NCBI GenBank assembly: GCA_914767715.1
Contig: OU612065.1
Span: 10,974,001 to 11,038,000, forward strand
Length of the DNA stretch: 64,000 bases
Source: Membranipora membranacea
Taxonomy: Eukaryota > Bryozoa > Gymnolaemata > Cheilostomatida > Membraniporidae
Direction: 5' to 3'
Positions 33,001 through 48,000 of this stretch are shown here, piece after piece. The position numbers were made by a program, and so were the translations under genes. The notes under the pieces were generated by a model, which saw only the letters and a list, made by a program, of their open reading frames with translations, ran no database searches and was not told the DNA's origin. Each line of letters opens with the position of its first letter. The stretch's first letter is position 1.

Positions 33001-36000
33001 TCTATAATTCGATAAATACTTGACAGAATTTGATGAAACTTGGTCTCAACATAGTTCATTATGTCTAGATGATATATTACAAACTGAATCAAACTTAACA
33101 TGTACTATTAGCTAATTGTACTAGTGATTAGTGGATGAATATCCATCATTCTTATAAATTGTGATATCTGAAGACAGTGTAGGAGTAGGACATCGACTTA
33201 TGAAGTCGTAATGTAAATCCATTTCACACGCTCTTTTCGACTCGACCTGACTCGTACCCGAATTTAGGAAAATTTCAGTGGCTCAGCTCATTTTCATTTT
33301 TGCTGGCTCATTACAACACTAGTACTAGTTGAAAAATTGAGCAATAGTATATCAATATAACAGTGATGTTAGAGAAGAATGGCTTCAAACTTACCAATAC
33401 AGGTTCGTATTACTATCAAGGGTTTTGTCTCTTGAATCCTGATATTTTGTTTGAACTTGGACTGGTGGTGCATCCCACCTGACCATTACGAGTATAAGTG
33501 CCAACGATCTAGTTCTAGAGGTTCAACTACTGATTTCAAGTTTGAGGAGCCATCTGCTATCTGTCAAGGCATTTTCAACAAAAACTAGCGCTGCCAGCCT
33601 TTTTGGGAGAGCCCCTGAGCACCCCATCAGATCCACTTTGTTACAATCATTCGTATTTCAATTGAGAAAAAACCTGATGAGTGTCTCCTGGGTCAGTTTT
33701 ATTGGTTCTGAAATGGCATAAAGCCTATGATTGGCCAATGCTTTTCAACCTCCAATACTTTCACTTTTAGCCAGGTGCAGATTATCTCTGTTATTTGTAC
33801 GGAAAATGTCAATTCTCATCCATTGATGATGATTAGACCAGTAACTCTTTACCTTGGGACTCGAAAAATAAGGTTCTGACTGCTGAGATATTAATACAGT
33901 ATTACAGTTCGGAAGGCCTTGTACATGAAGTTGAGATATATTACAGCATTACAGCAAGTATATTTGTCATGATATAATATATTCAAAACTGACTTACTAG
34001 ATTCACAAGAATCTCCGGTCCAAGGTGGAGTGCATGTGCATGTGTAGTTGTTTAGACTATCAGTGCAGGATCCTTCATTGCTGCATGGATTAGACAGGCA
34101 ATCATTTACATCTTCCTGACAAGTATCTCCTCCCCATCCGGTTTGGCAATTACACTGAACTCCACCTCCAAGCAGCTCTCCACACTCTCCATTATCACTA
34201 CAGGTTGTGGCATTGCACTCTACAATATCTGTTCAAAAAGCGGTAAATTATCAGAAGTGGCAAAAGGACCTAGTAAAGCAAAATATTAGGGATGTCTCTT
34301 TATTGTATATCAGTAACAGTGCTACTGGCCTTGATCAAGACAAAAATTACTTCCTATATCGATTTCAGACGGTTTGCCATGGCCGATTATGCACTACATC
34401 AGAATATTTGGCAGCGAGCAATTTTTCTGCTGTCAACGCAGTTGAGAATTGGCAATTGCATTGGAAATGTAATAGTGTCCACTCACTAATGACATCTTAT
34501 GAAATAGAACTTTTGACTTAACATCATTCAATTGTACAACATGATGCTATGCCCTGATCTAAACTGACTAGAACATTCTGATGTGTTACAAACAACATAG
34601 AGGAATAGCGGGATTGCTAATTACCGGCATAAACCCGTTCTTCATTCTGGGATTGTCAGATGAAGAGACACTCATGAGATTATTAGAGAAAACGGGCAAC
34701 AGAAAAATCTTTAAATTAGGGAGTGGACTGACATACTAAGGGCAATTTTAAACTGCACATGTCTATCAAATACTATTAGCAATATCCAAATGGGACCTAA
34801 AAATGTATTCTAACTCAAATCTTATGCATTGTGACTCTCCTTTTATTGTTTGACCATGTCAAGAACAATCGGGTGCTTTCACCTTTCACCACCCTTCTTA
34901 CAAATAAATCCTACAGCCTGGTGTTCAAGTATATGAGCTCCTCATAATTATATGTCCTTATATATTTCCTGTAATAAATTATAATAAGTGCCTGTCGAAG
35001 TATTATTCTTTACCTTTTCATTGGGAGCATCTGGTAAACAATGGTTTTCTTTTTATTGATAACCTTGTCAAGCTTATAACACAAATTCTTTGTTGTAGAC
35101 CAGTAATCATATTTTCATTGGGAGCATCTTGTAAATAATGATAACAATATAATGGTTTTCTATTTATTGATAACCTTGTTGTCAAGCTTATAACACGAAT
35201 TCTCTGTTGTAGACCAGTGATTATATTGCCTCAGACAGCAGCCAGCAAGACCCCAATCAGGTGAACCTTCTTAATTTCTTAGACTCCATCCCACTGTCAG
35301 GATGAGGAGGCAGGAAGTTTTCCATGAGCAAATAATAATACAAATACTAAACCCTCTCTAACCGGGGAAGAGGAGGATATCAGGATACATCTTGCTCCAG
35401 CCAGGGACATTCTCTGTTCTTTCCAAGATTTAATAATATCGAGTTGTCTGATCAGTAGATGTGAGAACGTAACTCAATTTGAATATTGCTTGGCCAATTT
35501 CATACAGACATTTGTGTTAGATTGAATTGGTTTTATGTGTGTATATTGGAGCTAGATAATCACAACTGAAGATATTAGCTAAGATACCGATTGGCACATG
35601 TATAAAAAGGAATTATATGATTGACAAAAAGTATTGACTTATCCCTTCACCAGTGTATGATAACAGTAATTTGTTTGTTGTGACAAAAGATATAAAAGGC
35701 TGGCGACAGGCCGCCTAGAAGTCCGAGTTATTTTAAATTCAGGTCAGCTATATTTAGCCATGTATTTCAACACTCCCACTTAGCTACGTGTATTTAAAAA
35801 ACTTATATATAAACACAGACCTCAAAACTATATCTTTCCGTAAAATCACACACCAGCATAGTGCGCAGAGTCTCAAACCCTGCACGCGCCAGGGGGTTTG
35901 TCAGGATGTCTGCCAACATCACTTCTGTGGGACAGTATTTTGTAGCCACAGCTTTTGCACTTATCGCATCACGCACATAATGAAACTTTATTTCCATATG

Positions 36001-39000
36001 TTTCACATTCTTACTGCTTTTGCAATTATTTGCGATTCTGTTTTACTGGCAATAACCATATCATCTACATAAACAGCAATGATAGTTTGATCATCAGATT
36101 TACCCTGTACATATATACACTGGTCAGCATGCAATTGACAGAAGTCATTCTGCTTCAGAAATTCATTCAATAAGGCATTCCATAATCTACTAGGTGCCTG
36201 TTTCAAGCCGTATAGACTTTTATTCAGCTTACACACTAAATTTTCCGACCCCGGTTTGATAAATCCCTCAGGCTGCACCATGTATATCCCTTCATCTAAT
36301 TTACCATTCAGAAATGCTGTCACTACGTCCATCTGATGGATCAGCATGTTTTCTGACACAGCGTATGATAGTAAAGCACGTAATGCAGGATGTTTCACTA
36401 CAGGCGCATATGTCTCATCATAATCAATACCCTGTTTTTGTTGAAATCCTCTTGCCACAACTCTAGCCTTGTATCGCCCAATATTCCCTTGACTGCCATA
36501 CTTAGCTTTGAACACCCATTTACAGGTGATGGCTTGCCTATCAGGTGGTAATTCTACTAGTCTCCATGTTTCATTTTCGATCAATGAATCATATTCCACC
36601 TTTGTAGCATCCTCCCATTGCTTAGCATCGGAACATTTCATGGCTTGTGAATAACTTTAAGGCTCTACTAAACTACCAGCAAGCTAGGCCATATGCTCTA
36701 CTCCTACATTGGTATATTCATCAATGCCAAACCTGTCTGGAGGTTGGCGCACATGAGAGCCACCCTGTTCGTTCACTAACTGGTGGGCCGTTGCGACTCC
36801 CACTGTCATCTATAACATCAGGTTCTTTATCAGGGGCAGGAATGGTCACCTTATTGTCACATGACTCAGCACTATCTTTAGTTGATACACATGGTAAGCC
36901 CAACACAGATTCATCAAAGATGACATCTCGCCGTATAACTATTGAGTCTGAGTATGGATCGTACAGCCTGTAACCCTTACACCTCCCACTACATCCTACA
37001 AAAACCATCCGCTCAGCTTTATCATCAAGCTTTCAACACAGCTGAGACGGCACATGACTATATGCAGCAGCGCCAAATACTCTAATATGACTCACATTAG
37101 GCTTGCGCTTGTGATATAACTCATATGGAGTTGTCCCCACTTTAGGTTGGCAGTCTATTCCTAACATGAGCAGCTGTTGCTACAGCTTCAGTCCAAAAGC
37201 GCTGCAACACCATTTTGTTCAGGTGTGTATCGCACAGTAAGCTGGTGATGTATGCCCCGATCAAAAAGATACCGTTCAAAATCTGTCCCTACATACTCCC
37301 CACCATTATCACTACATAGTTTACCAATATTGAGCCCTGTCTGATTACAGACCAGAGCCTCAAACTCCCTGAATTTAGTGAATACCTCAGACTATTCGCA
37401 GATAAAATTCACATGAGCAAATCTAGAATAGTCATCAATAAATGTCACAAAATAAAAACTGCCGCCTACAGACTTATTTTGCATCGGACCACAAACATCA
37501 CTATGGATCAACTCTAGTGGCCTCGTCGTTTGACTACAACTCTTTGATTCAGTAGAAAAAGGTTGTATAGCCATTTTGCCAATGACACAGGGCTCACACA
37601 CACTATCGAGAGAAACTTTAGAAAAATCTGCACCCTCAACTAAGTTTTGTGCAGCTTCGATCACTTGCACACTAGCATGCCCTAATCATTTATGCCACAA
37701 GTCGCATGCAACCGAAACCTTGTGGTCATGATCATCACATGTATCAAGGATAATATACAGTTTATCAGTCAGAGTTCCTGTTGCCCTTAGTTGGCCTTGC
37801 TTGCTTTTGAGCCAACAACGTGAATGTCCGAACTGAACAATAATACCTCTTGACGCTGCTGATCCGAATGAGAATAGATTTACCATCATGGCCAGTACGT
37901 GCAGTACCCCATGCAGGGTGGTTCTATTGGATTTGTTACGACTCACCGCTATGACGACACCAACATTACCAATACCAACAGCTTCCTCTATATGTCCATC
38001 ACCTAGGCAGACATTCTGCGGTTTCTCGAACTTTGTATATTCCGTAAATATGTCACAATTGTGAGTCATATGACTGGTGGCCCCGGAGTCAATCAGCCAC
38101 TTTTTCTCCTTGGTGTTGTCATTAGCGGTAGACGTGACAAACCCGTAATTGTTGATGCCAGAATCTTCTGCAGCATTTTTAGCGACAGCCTCTGGCCAGA
38201 GTGCTGGGACTTGAGCTTGGGACAGTCTCTTCTCATGTGATGAGGACTGTTGCATTCGTAGCAGTTGCGGGACTTGTTCTGGGTGAAATTTTTATGCCCA
38301 GCTTGGTAAGCTGTATCCGATTTGCGCCTACCCCCGACACCTCTCCGCTGCTCCTCACTCATGACAGCCTGGTGGAGAGTGTGTGTGTTAGTGTGCCCAT
38401 ATGTGCTTCCATAGCAGTACCCATTGTTGCATAACCATCAGGTAAACTACCAAGCAATGTTACGATTTGATCTTCCTCAGAGATCACAGCATCTAGAGCT
38501 GCTAGCTTGTCAGCATGCTCTTTCCTGAAACGAATATGCTCTTCTACGGAGGAACCCTCAGCCATAACTGCTCTGAAATACTGCTTCTCCAGGAAAAGTT
38601 TATTCACCAGAGTATTTCTCTCAAAATGACCCTACGGGGTATCCCATGCCTCCTTTGGCGTGTTGCGTGTTGCTGATACGTCAGATTGTCACTGACAGCT
38701 AAGACTATATATGACATAGCCGATTTAGCTTCTTTCCATACTGAGCCTTAACAGGGGGCTCTGCAGAACTTTCAGGTGCTTGTTCTGAGCCATCCACTAT
38801 TCCCGTTAGCTCCTTCGCGATAAACCAATGTTTGAGCTTAAACTTCCAGGTGCTGTAGTTCTTGCTGCTAAGCTTGACCACAGATACCTTATCCTCACCA
38901 CAGATACCTTATCCTCACCACTAGCCATAACTGGATTCAGTTACTTTCGTTGAGAATGTTATTTGCGAAGTATCAAAAGCTGACTGGGCCAATAACCCTG

Positions 39001-42000
39001 TTAGATTGAATTGGTTTTACGTGTGTATATTGGAGCTAGATAATCACGACTGAAGATATTAGCTAAGATACCAATTGGTATTAGGCACATGTATAAAAAA
39101 GGAATCATATGATTGACAAAAGTATTGACATATCCCTCCACCGGTGTATGATAACAGTAATTGTTTGTTGTGACATAAGATATAAAAGGCTGGCAACAGG
39201 CCGCCTAGAAGTCCGAGTTATTTTAAATTCAGGTCAGCTATATTTAGTCATGTATTTCAACAATTTGTTGGTATGACTTGACCTTATTAGTAGCACAGTA
39301 GCATTCACAGGCTATTTTGTAGATAGTTTTTCAATTATGTATATTGTATATATTGACACCCTGATTTATCATACTTAACTGAAGGGTTCAAGTATAGTTT
39401 TTCACTTGGCAATGAGAGACTTTTGGTATTCAAAAAGTCAGCGCCCTATTTCTCGCCATACAAATCCATAGCGACTGTCCCTGCCATGCATAACGCCTTA
39501 ACATTGAACATAGTTTCAAAATAATTTCAGGCCTCTTCAATACTCTTCTGTCAGATGTAGTTGTGTAGTAAGTGTATTTTGATGCGTAATCTCAGTAGTC
39601 CCTAGGCATGGACCTTTACTAAGAACAAACTTGGGTGCAACATGGCATATCGCCGAAGTCAATCTGAAGGACGCCTACCAGTGTAAAAGTACGCAGAGAG
39701 GAATGGCGTTGCGTTACAAAATTCAGTATTCAGTTGATACCACCATGCCAATGTGCTACAGATAATCGACTTTCATCCCAAGCAGCTGGATGTCTATGCT
39801 TGATCTATAGTCAGCACCACAGTGGTTCTAGGATATTATATAATTTCTTGATTCAATCACCTGATGCTGAGAATTTCCCTCAAAGATTTTATATATACTC
39901 TTCAGTCATTAGGCTCAGCCACGAGAAGACGGTGCAACCTAGCACTCTATTGAATGTCTTGGGCATCAACATCAATGCTGCCAACTTGTCTTTCAAAGTT
40001 ACTAGTGAAAAATGGATTAAATATTCAGCTGAGATTTAAGAATTCCTTTGATCCTTGACTTTTTTATGTGTGACTGGCAGGTAGATGCTTTTGGCAAGCC
40101 TACATGAGCGGTTTAGGGCTGTTCTATTAGACTAGGGTTGGCATTGAAGTAGAGTGAGCAGGGACATTAGAAAGGATATTATGCTATGGCAAGCATTTCT
40201 CAGAAACACTGATTGTAAATCATTCAAGTTTCTTTTGCTTTCTCTTGCTTTGGCGCCTGATTCGGCTGTTCACAATTTAGGTCGAACTAGAACATCGAAA
40301 GATTGGGGGTAGGGCCCTTATCACCCTCCAAGTTAGTGTGAATATCATTTGATCAGTATTCCAAAGCCCTATGATCTTCTCAATGGATTACAAGCTTATT
40401 GTCAACAGGATGAACGTTGTGTGGCGACAAGCTGGAATTCGAGCTTCTCGTGGAAAAAATCTTGAATTATCTAAAAAAAACCATCAAATACAAGCAATAG
40501 AACAATATATGAAGGAAATAATCAAGATAGCACTGCAAAACCAATTCTCGCCCTTTACAACAGGGCGAGAATCGGGATCTCAGAATGTAGAAATGTCAGA
40601 TATCACATTACTGTATGCTCTGGATAGAGCTAAGGCACTCAACCAAAAGATTAAGAAGGCTAATAACCAACCATCAAAGGGAATGCCTGTGATCCTGAAA
40701 AAAGTAGTCACTACAGCTCTCTAAGCTACGAGTCTCTGTGGTCATCTTTCCGTCATATATACAACATTGTGGATATGGGGCTGATATTTGCGACAAAAAA
40801 GATAAATCTGGTCTAGTGGTACATACCAAAATAACAATGTACATTGAGAAAAACAGTGAAGAAGTTCACTTCACAATTAACTTCTATCACACTACCAATA
40901 CCATTTTAGTTAATCACATGAGTGCCTTAAATCATATGTTTTATCACACTAGTGTGTTAAAACATAACATTACTAGTGTGATTTGTTGACATTTGTGATT
41001 TGTGATTTGTTAATTAGTGTGATTTGATAACATTACTATGAACATTGATTTGATCATGCATGCCTATCAAAATATCATGTGGGAGATCCTCATGCAGAAG
41101 TCGAATGAGTTAAATGACTACAAATAAAGTCAGCCTGCCAAGATGCCATTCAAGAACTAAGAGGAGGATCTGTGAAGGCAGCTCACTGCAGTTCCGATTG
41201 CTCTTCCATCTTGTCTTCCCTGAATCTGTCATCTAATAGTTCACAGCGCACATCTGCAATTCATCAGGATGCCATCACCTATAGCCATACTTCCCCGCGG
41301 CATACGCAAAATGGTTATGTTGATCACTGTGAGAGCAGAGACCACCTCAAGACATCGAAAATATGGTGAAAGCTGTCTGCAAAGACACAATTATGGAAAT
41401 TGATACTCTTCCTTGAAGCGTAATAAAAGGTCATTGTACCGAAAATGATGTTTGTGTGGAAGAGATGTAGGCTATGAAATATTGTCATAATATGCCAGGT
41501 TGTTCATATTGGCCAACGGATAATGATAGTATGCCACATTCAACCACTCATCACTAGGCCAGTAGTTTACTACTAAATTATAGTACAACTAACCAGCACT
41601 CACCGACACAAATGATCACAAATTAAGCCATTCAATGACAACTGTTGTCTGCACTTGAAATAATTAATAACTTGGAACAAAAATTTCAGGATATTACAAA
41701 CAAAAACTCCAGCTTGACAAAAGAGGCTTGAAAGAGGTAGATCAAATTAAAATACACCAATCTAATATTCCAATAACTTCTGAATCAGTAACTGCTAACA
41801 AGGTGACACTTGCTCAGTTAGCACAGGCAATGAAAAACCAAAACTCTGAAAAACCAATGATAAGGCATGAGAGACATAAGCGTACCATAACATTCAAACC
41901 ACAAAAGAATATGATAGTGAGGAATTACGGTACTTGCCCAGTATATTTGAAATTGTCTCATACAATGCTCTCTAGATCTGTTCAAGTTAATAAGTTTTTG

Positions 42001-45000
42001 TCCTTAGATTCTCATTGACCAGAACATTTTAACTCAAACAACAATACCTCTCCATCACAGAAAGAAAAACTAAATTTCCAGGCTTTAAATTGTACTATGC
42101 CAAGCGCATAAGAGGCGGAGCTGCTATTCTCGTTAACTCTGACCTGCATGTCACTACTCTCGAAAGTAGAAGCACCAAGACGTACTCGGCAATATGTTTG
42201 CTTGTCAAGCACACTCAGATATACACCATGATTATCAGATGTGTATATCATTCTCCATCTGATAATGATACACAAAACCTTAAGTACATAGAAAAATATT
42301 CACAGCCAGTAGATGACTGAACATCCTGATACAAATAATCTAGTCTCGGGCGACTTCGATCGTATGCCATTGGACAGTCTCAAATAAGGTAGACTTTCCA
42401 ACTAGAGGAGACACTATCCAAGATTAGATTATGACAGATGTAACTGCATATAAAACAGCAATTAAACTACAAACCCCCATTGGTAATGAAAATTATGATC
42501 ATTGCTGTATACAAGTACCTGCAAAAAAACTTTTCTAAACACCAATATAGAAAAACCCTTCGCAGGCAATACTCTGTACAATCCAAACACAACATGCTCA
42601 CAGCTATTGCTGAATTAGACTGGGAACATATATCAACTGAAAGTTCTTGTTGATATGGTAAACCACTACCAAACAACACTGAGCAGTATAATAGACACTC
42701 ATTGCCTACTGAAATGTGTCAAAGTAAAGTTGAATTATCCCGTATTCATGACACCTCTGATCAAGAAGCTAATGAAGGCTAGGGATTGGTCTGCTAGACA
42801 AAAGAGTAAAAGTTGGAAATTCCTGAGTAAATTGGTGAAAAACGTACTCCGCAAGAACAAACGCTGCTTTGCAGTGCGGACAAACTAAACCAAGCTGTTT
42901 CCTCTAAAACCTGGTGGCGCGAGAGTATATAATATATATATATGTGTTTGATTGTGCCCATCAAAAACTACATCGCATGTATGTAGTTTTGAAACATGGG
43001 TCTAACTTGGAGTTATGCATCCACAGCTCTATTATGCAAGTGTCAAAGATGGGAATATAATTGCAAGGACCTGCAAAGTCAACAAACCATTGTCAATTAT
43101 GTGTATGTACAGGTAATGTGTGATAGGAATATGGAATATGCTCATGACTAAAATGGATAGCTAAAGATAATTGAGCAAATTATGAACAATAGTGTAAAAA
43201 GGAAGGTGGTATGGTGAAGCACATGTGTGATATACTGAATACAAGATTGATGAGACTCAGATACTATCATGGTCCATAGATTTCCTATAGTCTATACGAC
43301 TACATGTAATAATAAATATAATATATATAAATAATAACATTCAGACAACGAGACACTGTCGTAGCAAACAGACATAACATCTTAAATATGGATGTCTATT
43401 GGTGCAACCAGCACTTCCAGCTCTATCGACATGACAACGATGACAAAAACTCATATATCACAACCCTGAAAACTGTTGATGGCCAACTGTGCCTCAACTG
43501 CGCCGACAGCTTGGCTACCCTTGGGTGCATTGGCCAGACACACCACCACATCACCTGACTCTGACTTCCAACAGCAGACTAAGAAGAGCGTCCGCTGCCC
43601 AATCAATTCAAGTGCTACAAAACAATCGCCTGCCAAACAAAAAATATTCGAGCAAATCAAACTAAAACAATAAACTAGTTGAATGTAGACATTGGCCCAT
43701 GTTCAATTAACCCTTCACCTCAGTTGGCCCGCATTGACCAGCGACTGACCTGCATGGCTGGAACGTCTGAGCCAACCAACGGGGAATTCTCACAGGACCT
43801 GTGAGGATTCCCTGTTGGTTGGCTCACAGTCATTTACATGGCGTGCTTTCTGTTATGATAGAGAAGATGGACAGCATTCAGGAGAAGATGGACAGCATGC
43901 AGGTTAAATTGGATAAACTTACCAGTGCATTTTCTGAGAGCCCTAGTACAAAGGAATGTCCATCATATTCCAAAAATACCGTACAACAGCTCGCCCGAAC
44001 AACTTCAACCCCAAGCACTGCATCGTAATAAGTATCAACAAATCATCAAAAACCTACCAAAACTATAATCAAGACAACATCAGACGTGAGATTAACCGTG
44101 AACTCTACTTACTATTTAAAAATTCGAAAGTAAGAAAAACAATCAACACTGGTATGCTGAGAGGCATTCCTATCGATGCTGATGATGAACTTGTAATAAA
44201 AGAGATATCACAGAATTTCCCCAACTCATCAGCTATACGGATTTACAAAGGGGAAAAGAAAATACGCATCTTCAAAGTAAAGTTTGAGACTCAGGACCAA
44301 TACAACAAGGTCCTCAGTCAAGGTATAATTTTAGACTCACTTAAACTTAAATGCCATTTTGAAAAACTTCTATAATAGCAATGAATTTTCATAGCGCATA
44401 TCTAAATATCCGTGGATTGGCAAGCAAACTGGAAGAGGTTCGTTTAATTCTTACACTGTGCAAAATCAGTTCCTATTCAATGATTATACACTGGGCATAA
44501 GTCTGAATAATCATGTTTATACCTTCATTATTCCACTTTATACAATGATTATACCACATTCCTGGCAAAATTATGCAACTATATATGTATGGTATAAGTA
44601 GAAACTTATTCAATTCAATTGTAATTATACAATGTAGGTATAACTTAACCTATTTCTACAGTCATTATCCCACTTGGAATAAGCTCTGAATAGGAACCGA
44701 TTTTGCACAGTGTTAGTGATCACAAATTTAGAATACTGTGTTTGGCTGAAACATTTTTGAATGAAAATGATGACACCTATGTCCATGATTCACTGGTCAT
44801 TGAACATCTGGAAAACTTAGATCTTTACATGGATGAGAGTATAACAGTCAAGGTCAGACCCATATGCCAAAAGAGTTTTTTGGTCACATATTTATATAGA
44901 CCTCCCAAATCAAAAGCATCATGGAACACAGACTTTTCAGAGTTTGTCGAGCGTTGTTATGGTTTCAACGATGATATTATAATATTTGGTGATTTCGATA

Positions 45001-48000
45001 TTTATTTGCTGAATCCAGCTTCGAAAAACAGGTGGTTAGATAATGAATCAACTTATATCTGAACCCACTCGCATAACTAATTCATCAAAGACACTTATTG
45101 ACCACATCTATTCAAGTAAATGGGACAATATTGCTTCAAGAGAGATTGGCAAGGTAACATTTTTGGATTATTCATTTGCAACACCTGAAAACATTTTTAA
45201 CACATTCTCCAGGGAAAATTTTGGTTATATGTTGTATGAAAGATCAATTGACTCAATGTTTGAGAAGTTCTATAGCCATTTGAATCATCTTATATCAAAA
45301 TTCGTGTTTGAGAAGACTCGTTTTGCTAGAACGCATAATCTTCCAAAATGGTTGGATGATGAGGTAAAAATGAACATCAAAATCAGAGACCAACTCAAAC
45401 AAAACGGTGATTGGGGAGGATATAAAAAACAGTGAAATTATGTCACTAATATGATCAGACATAAAAAGAAAAGAGCTATTTCTAATATTATTAAAGAGTC
45501 TCAAGGTAATACAAAACCTGTTTGGGATGTTTTGAAGAATAAAAAGGAGACTTTCCCTGTGACATATTTGAGTGCAGATCAATTTAACAGCCATTTCACA
45601 TCCATTGCAAAATCAATCACAAAGAACCTTGTTTTAACAGATGAGATGACATTTCCCGTATCAGAACATAATTTGACAGACATATCACAATTCACCCCTT
45701 TCACATGTACAAGTATATTGTTCCACATTCCTGTTAGTAAAAGTACAGGACCTGACAGAATTACAGTGAAGATGTCGAAGCTTGTTTGGCCTTATATTGT
45801 GGATATTGTCACCGATATGTTTAGCAGGGTTTTAAGTGAAGGACAGTTCCCAGCTTCAATATGGAAACTAGCTCGAGTTTCACCAATACATAAATCTTGG
45901 GATATAAATAACCCATCAAACTATAGGCCAATTTCAGTCTTGCCTGTTCTTTCAAAAATATTTGAGAAACACATAAATCACCATCTGCAAGAATATCTCA
46001 CTAAGAACAAAATCATCCATGAGCTTCAATGTGGATTTTGGAATGGCCATTCTTGTTCAGGCAGTTTATTTAAAATTATTTCAGACTCTTTGGTGGAGAA
46101 AATTAATGGAAATATTATGACATTACTTTTTCTGGATTTTAAAAAAGGCATTTGACTGTGTATCCCATGTTTTACTACACAATAAGTTGAAGGCTTGTGG
46201 CATCGGAGGACATATTATGTTAAAACTTCTTGACACCTTTCTGACAGACAGAAGGCAGTTTTTTAAAATCAATAATATTAAATCTAGTAGATTGCCTATC
46301 TCGATAGGGGTCCCTCAAGGTTCAAACCTAGCACCAACTTTGTTTTTCATCTTCATGAATGATTTATTAACTTCATCAAAATCAGACTCATCATCATATG
46401 CATATGCTGATGATACAGTGTTCCTGTCATCTAATAAAAACCTTCAACGACTAAAGGCAAAGGCATCTGAAGATTTAAATGACATTTTGGATTGGTGCAA
46501 TCGTAACCGGATGGTAATAAATGTTCAGAAATCTCATTACATGCTACTTAATATCTCAGATCCCCTTTATGACCTGGAACTGTACATAGGGCATAAAAAA
46601 CTAAACAGACAGATAACTACAAGGCTTCTGGGTTTTGTGTTGAATGACTCGCTTTCATGGCAGGATCATCTAGAGTATGTATAAAAAAAGGTACAACGGA
46701 ATGTTTACCTACTTCAAAATTTGAGATACTTCTTGGACATAGCAAGTGCCCGCACATTTTACTTTCAGTTTATCTATTGTCACCTTATAAATGGGATCCA
46801 TATCATTGGCAACTTGTCCTGCAATAATGCCCTCAATAGATTATTTTTGCTGAAAAAAACGGGCTTTACGCATTATCGCAAATGTGCATTACATCCCATA
46901 TTATCTCATTCCAACGGAATCCATTATACAATCATTTCAACTCCTACCTCTTCCTAAGCTTGTTTGTTATTTCACTTCACTTTTTGCGCATAAGATAAAC
47001 AATTTTTTGACACCTCCATTTATATAAAGAGGATTTAAAAACACTACCAAGTTAAATTTTCGTGATAAACATTTACTTTTATATCATACAGACAATCTAA
47101 GATACAAAGTTTCTGTTACATACAATTCTTTACCGTTACATTTGAGATCTAAAGAGAAGTTCAGTTCATTCAAAATTTTACTATTCAACCATATATTATC
47201 GACTTGACCAACATCATTGATGATATTATTTCCTTTCTGTTTCCCTTTTTTTGTTTTAAATTTTTTTTTTCTGGCACTGAGTGCAAAACATTTCGAATGA
47301 CATGACTTTGGTTGCCAATAAAAGTATATATATAAGCATTCATTTAAACACCACCCATGATGTTCAGATTTTTTAGAGGAAAATAACTCCACTAATTGCT
47401 GAAGAGGTGATAATCCTACAACTACACACTACTTGTCAATCCTTGAAAGCAATAAGCCCTCTGTCAACAGGCAACCAAGGCTGAGGATAAAATCATAAAG
47501 GCTTTCAAATCCTTGATTTGCGATTTCTGCTATAAGACAGCATGTGTTAGTATTGCATGGGCGAGATTTCCTGAGGATTTTAAAAAGTTTCTGGTGGCGT
47601 TGCAATCTAATTTTGCCTGACAATGCATAGTTTCTTTGCAGAGGAATCTTTCATTTGATTTATAGCCAGCAGGCCTTACTGCCAACCAGTTATGATTTTT
47701 CACAAATGTGTTGCAGCTGTCCTATTCCGGGAGGGAATTATTTTATTATAGAGGGCAAATGAGACCGTGCAAAAAAAAAGATATCAAAAGTAATTTAAAA
47801 AAAAACTTTTCTCATACAGGGTTGTTCTACATTTTGGTGCTAATGTAGTGCCATGTCTAGAGTTGCTTGATCTTCGATCGGTTAGAATACAATTCTTCAA
47901 TGGATGATTTCCTGTTTGAGATATCTTAGATGCATATTCTAAGCAAGTCAAGTCAAGATAAACAGAGAGTTTTTCTAAAGTAAGGAAAAACAGTCTCTGT

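Larger units (their letters stand above)
29396..33321. mobile_element. hAT-type element with 8-bp duplication GTACTAGT
   Basis: The ends are TAGTGTTGTATTC (29396) and, inverted, TAGTGTTGTAATG (33321). Both are flanked by GTACTAGT (29388-29395 and 33322-33329). A TAGNG start with an 8-bp duplication is diagnostic of hAT elements. The left subterminal region carries several GGGTCGGGT-type repeats and the right a related CGGGTACGAGTCAGGTCGAG. No hAT transposase or dimerisation domain is recognisable; instead the interior holds the P-like remnant at 29567-32469. Confidence 0.85.
35515..39262 (-). mobile_element. Ty1/copia LTR retrotransposon, both LTRs and target duplication present
   Basis: Two LTRs (35515-35772 and 38999-39262) start TGTTAGATTG and end TTTCAACA on the plus strand and are flanked by ATTTG (35510-35514 and 39263-39267). 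The coding direction is minus. Next to the left LTR, CTCCCACTT is the complement of a polypurine tract. Next to the right LTR, GGGTTATTGGCCCAG (minus strand) is a likely primer-binding site of the half-tRNA type used by copia elements. The gag-pol order protease, integrase, reverse transcriptase, RNase H identifies Ty1/copia. It is inserted in an EGF-gene intron, in the same orientation as the gene. Confidence 0.92.

Noticed and set aside
34207-34521. Plus-strand 104-codon frame
   Set aside because: It overlaps an EGF exon on the opposite strand and has no recognisable motif.
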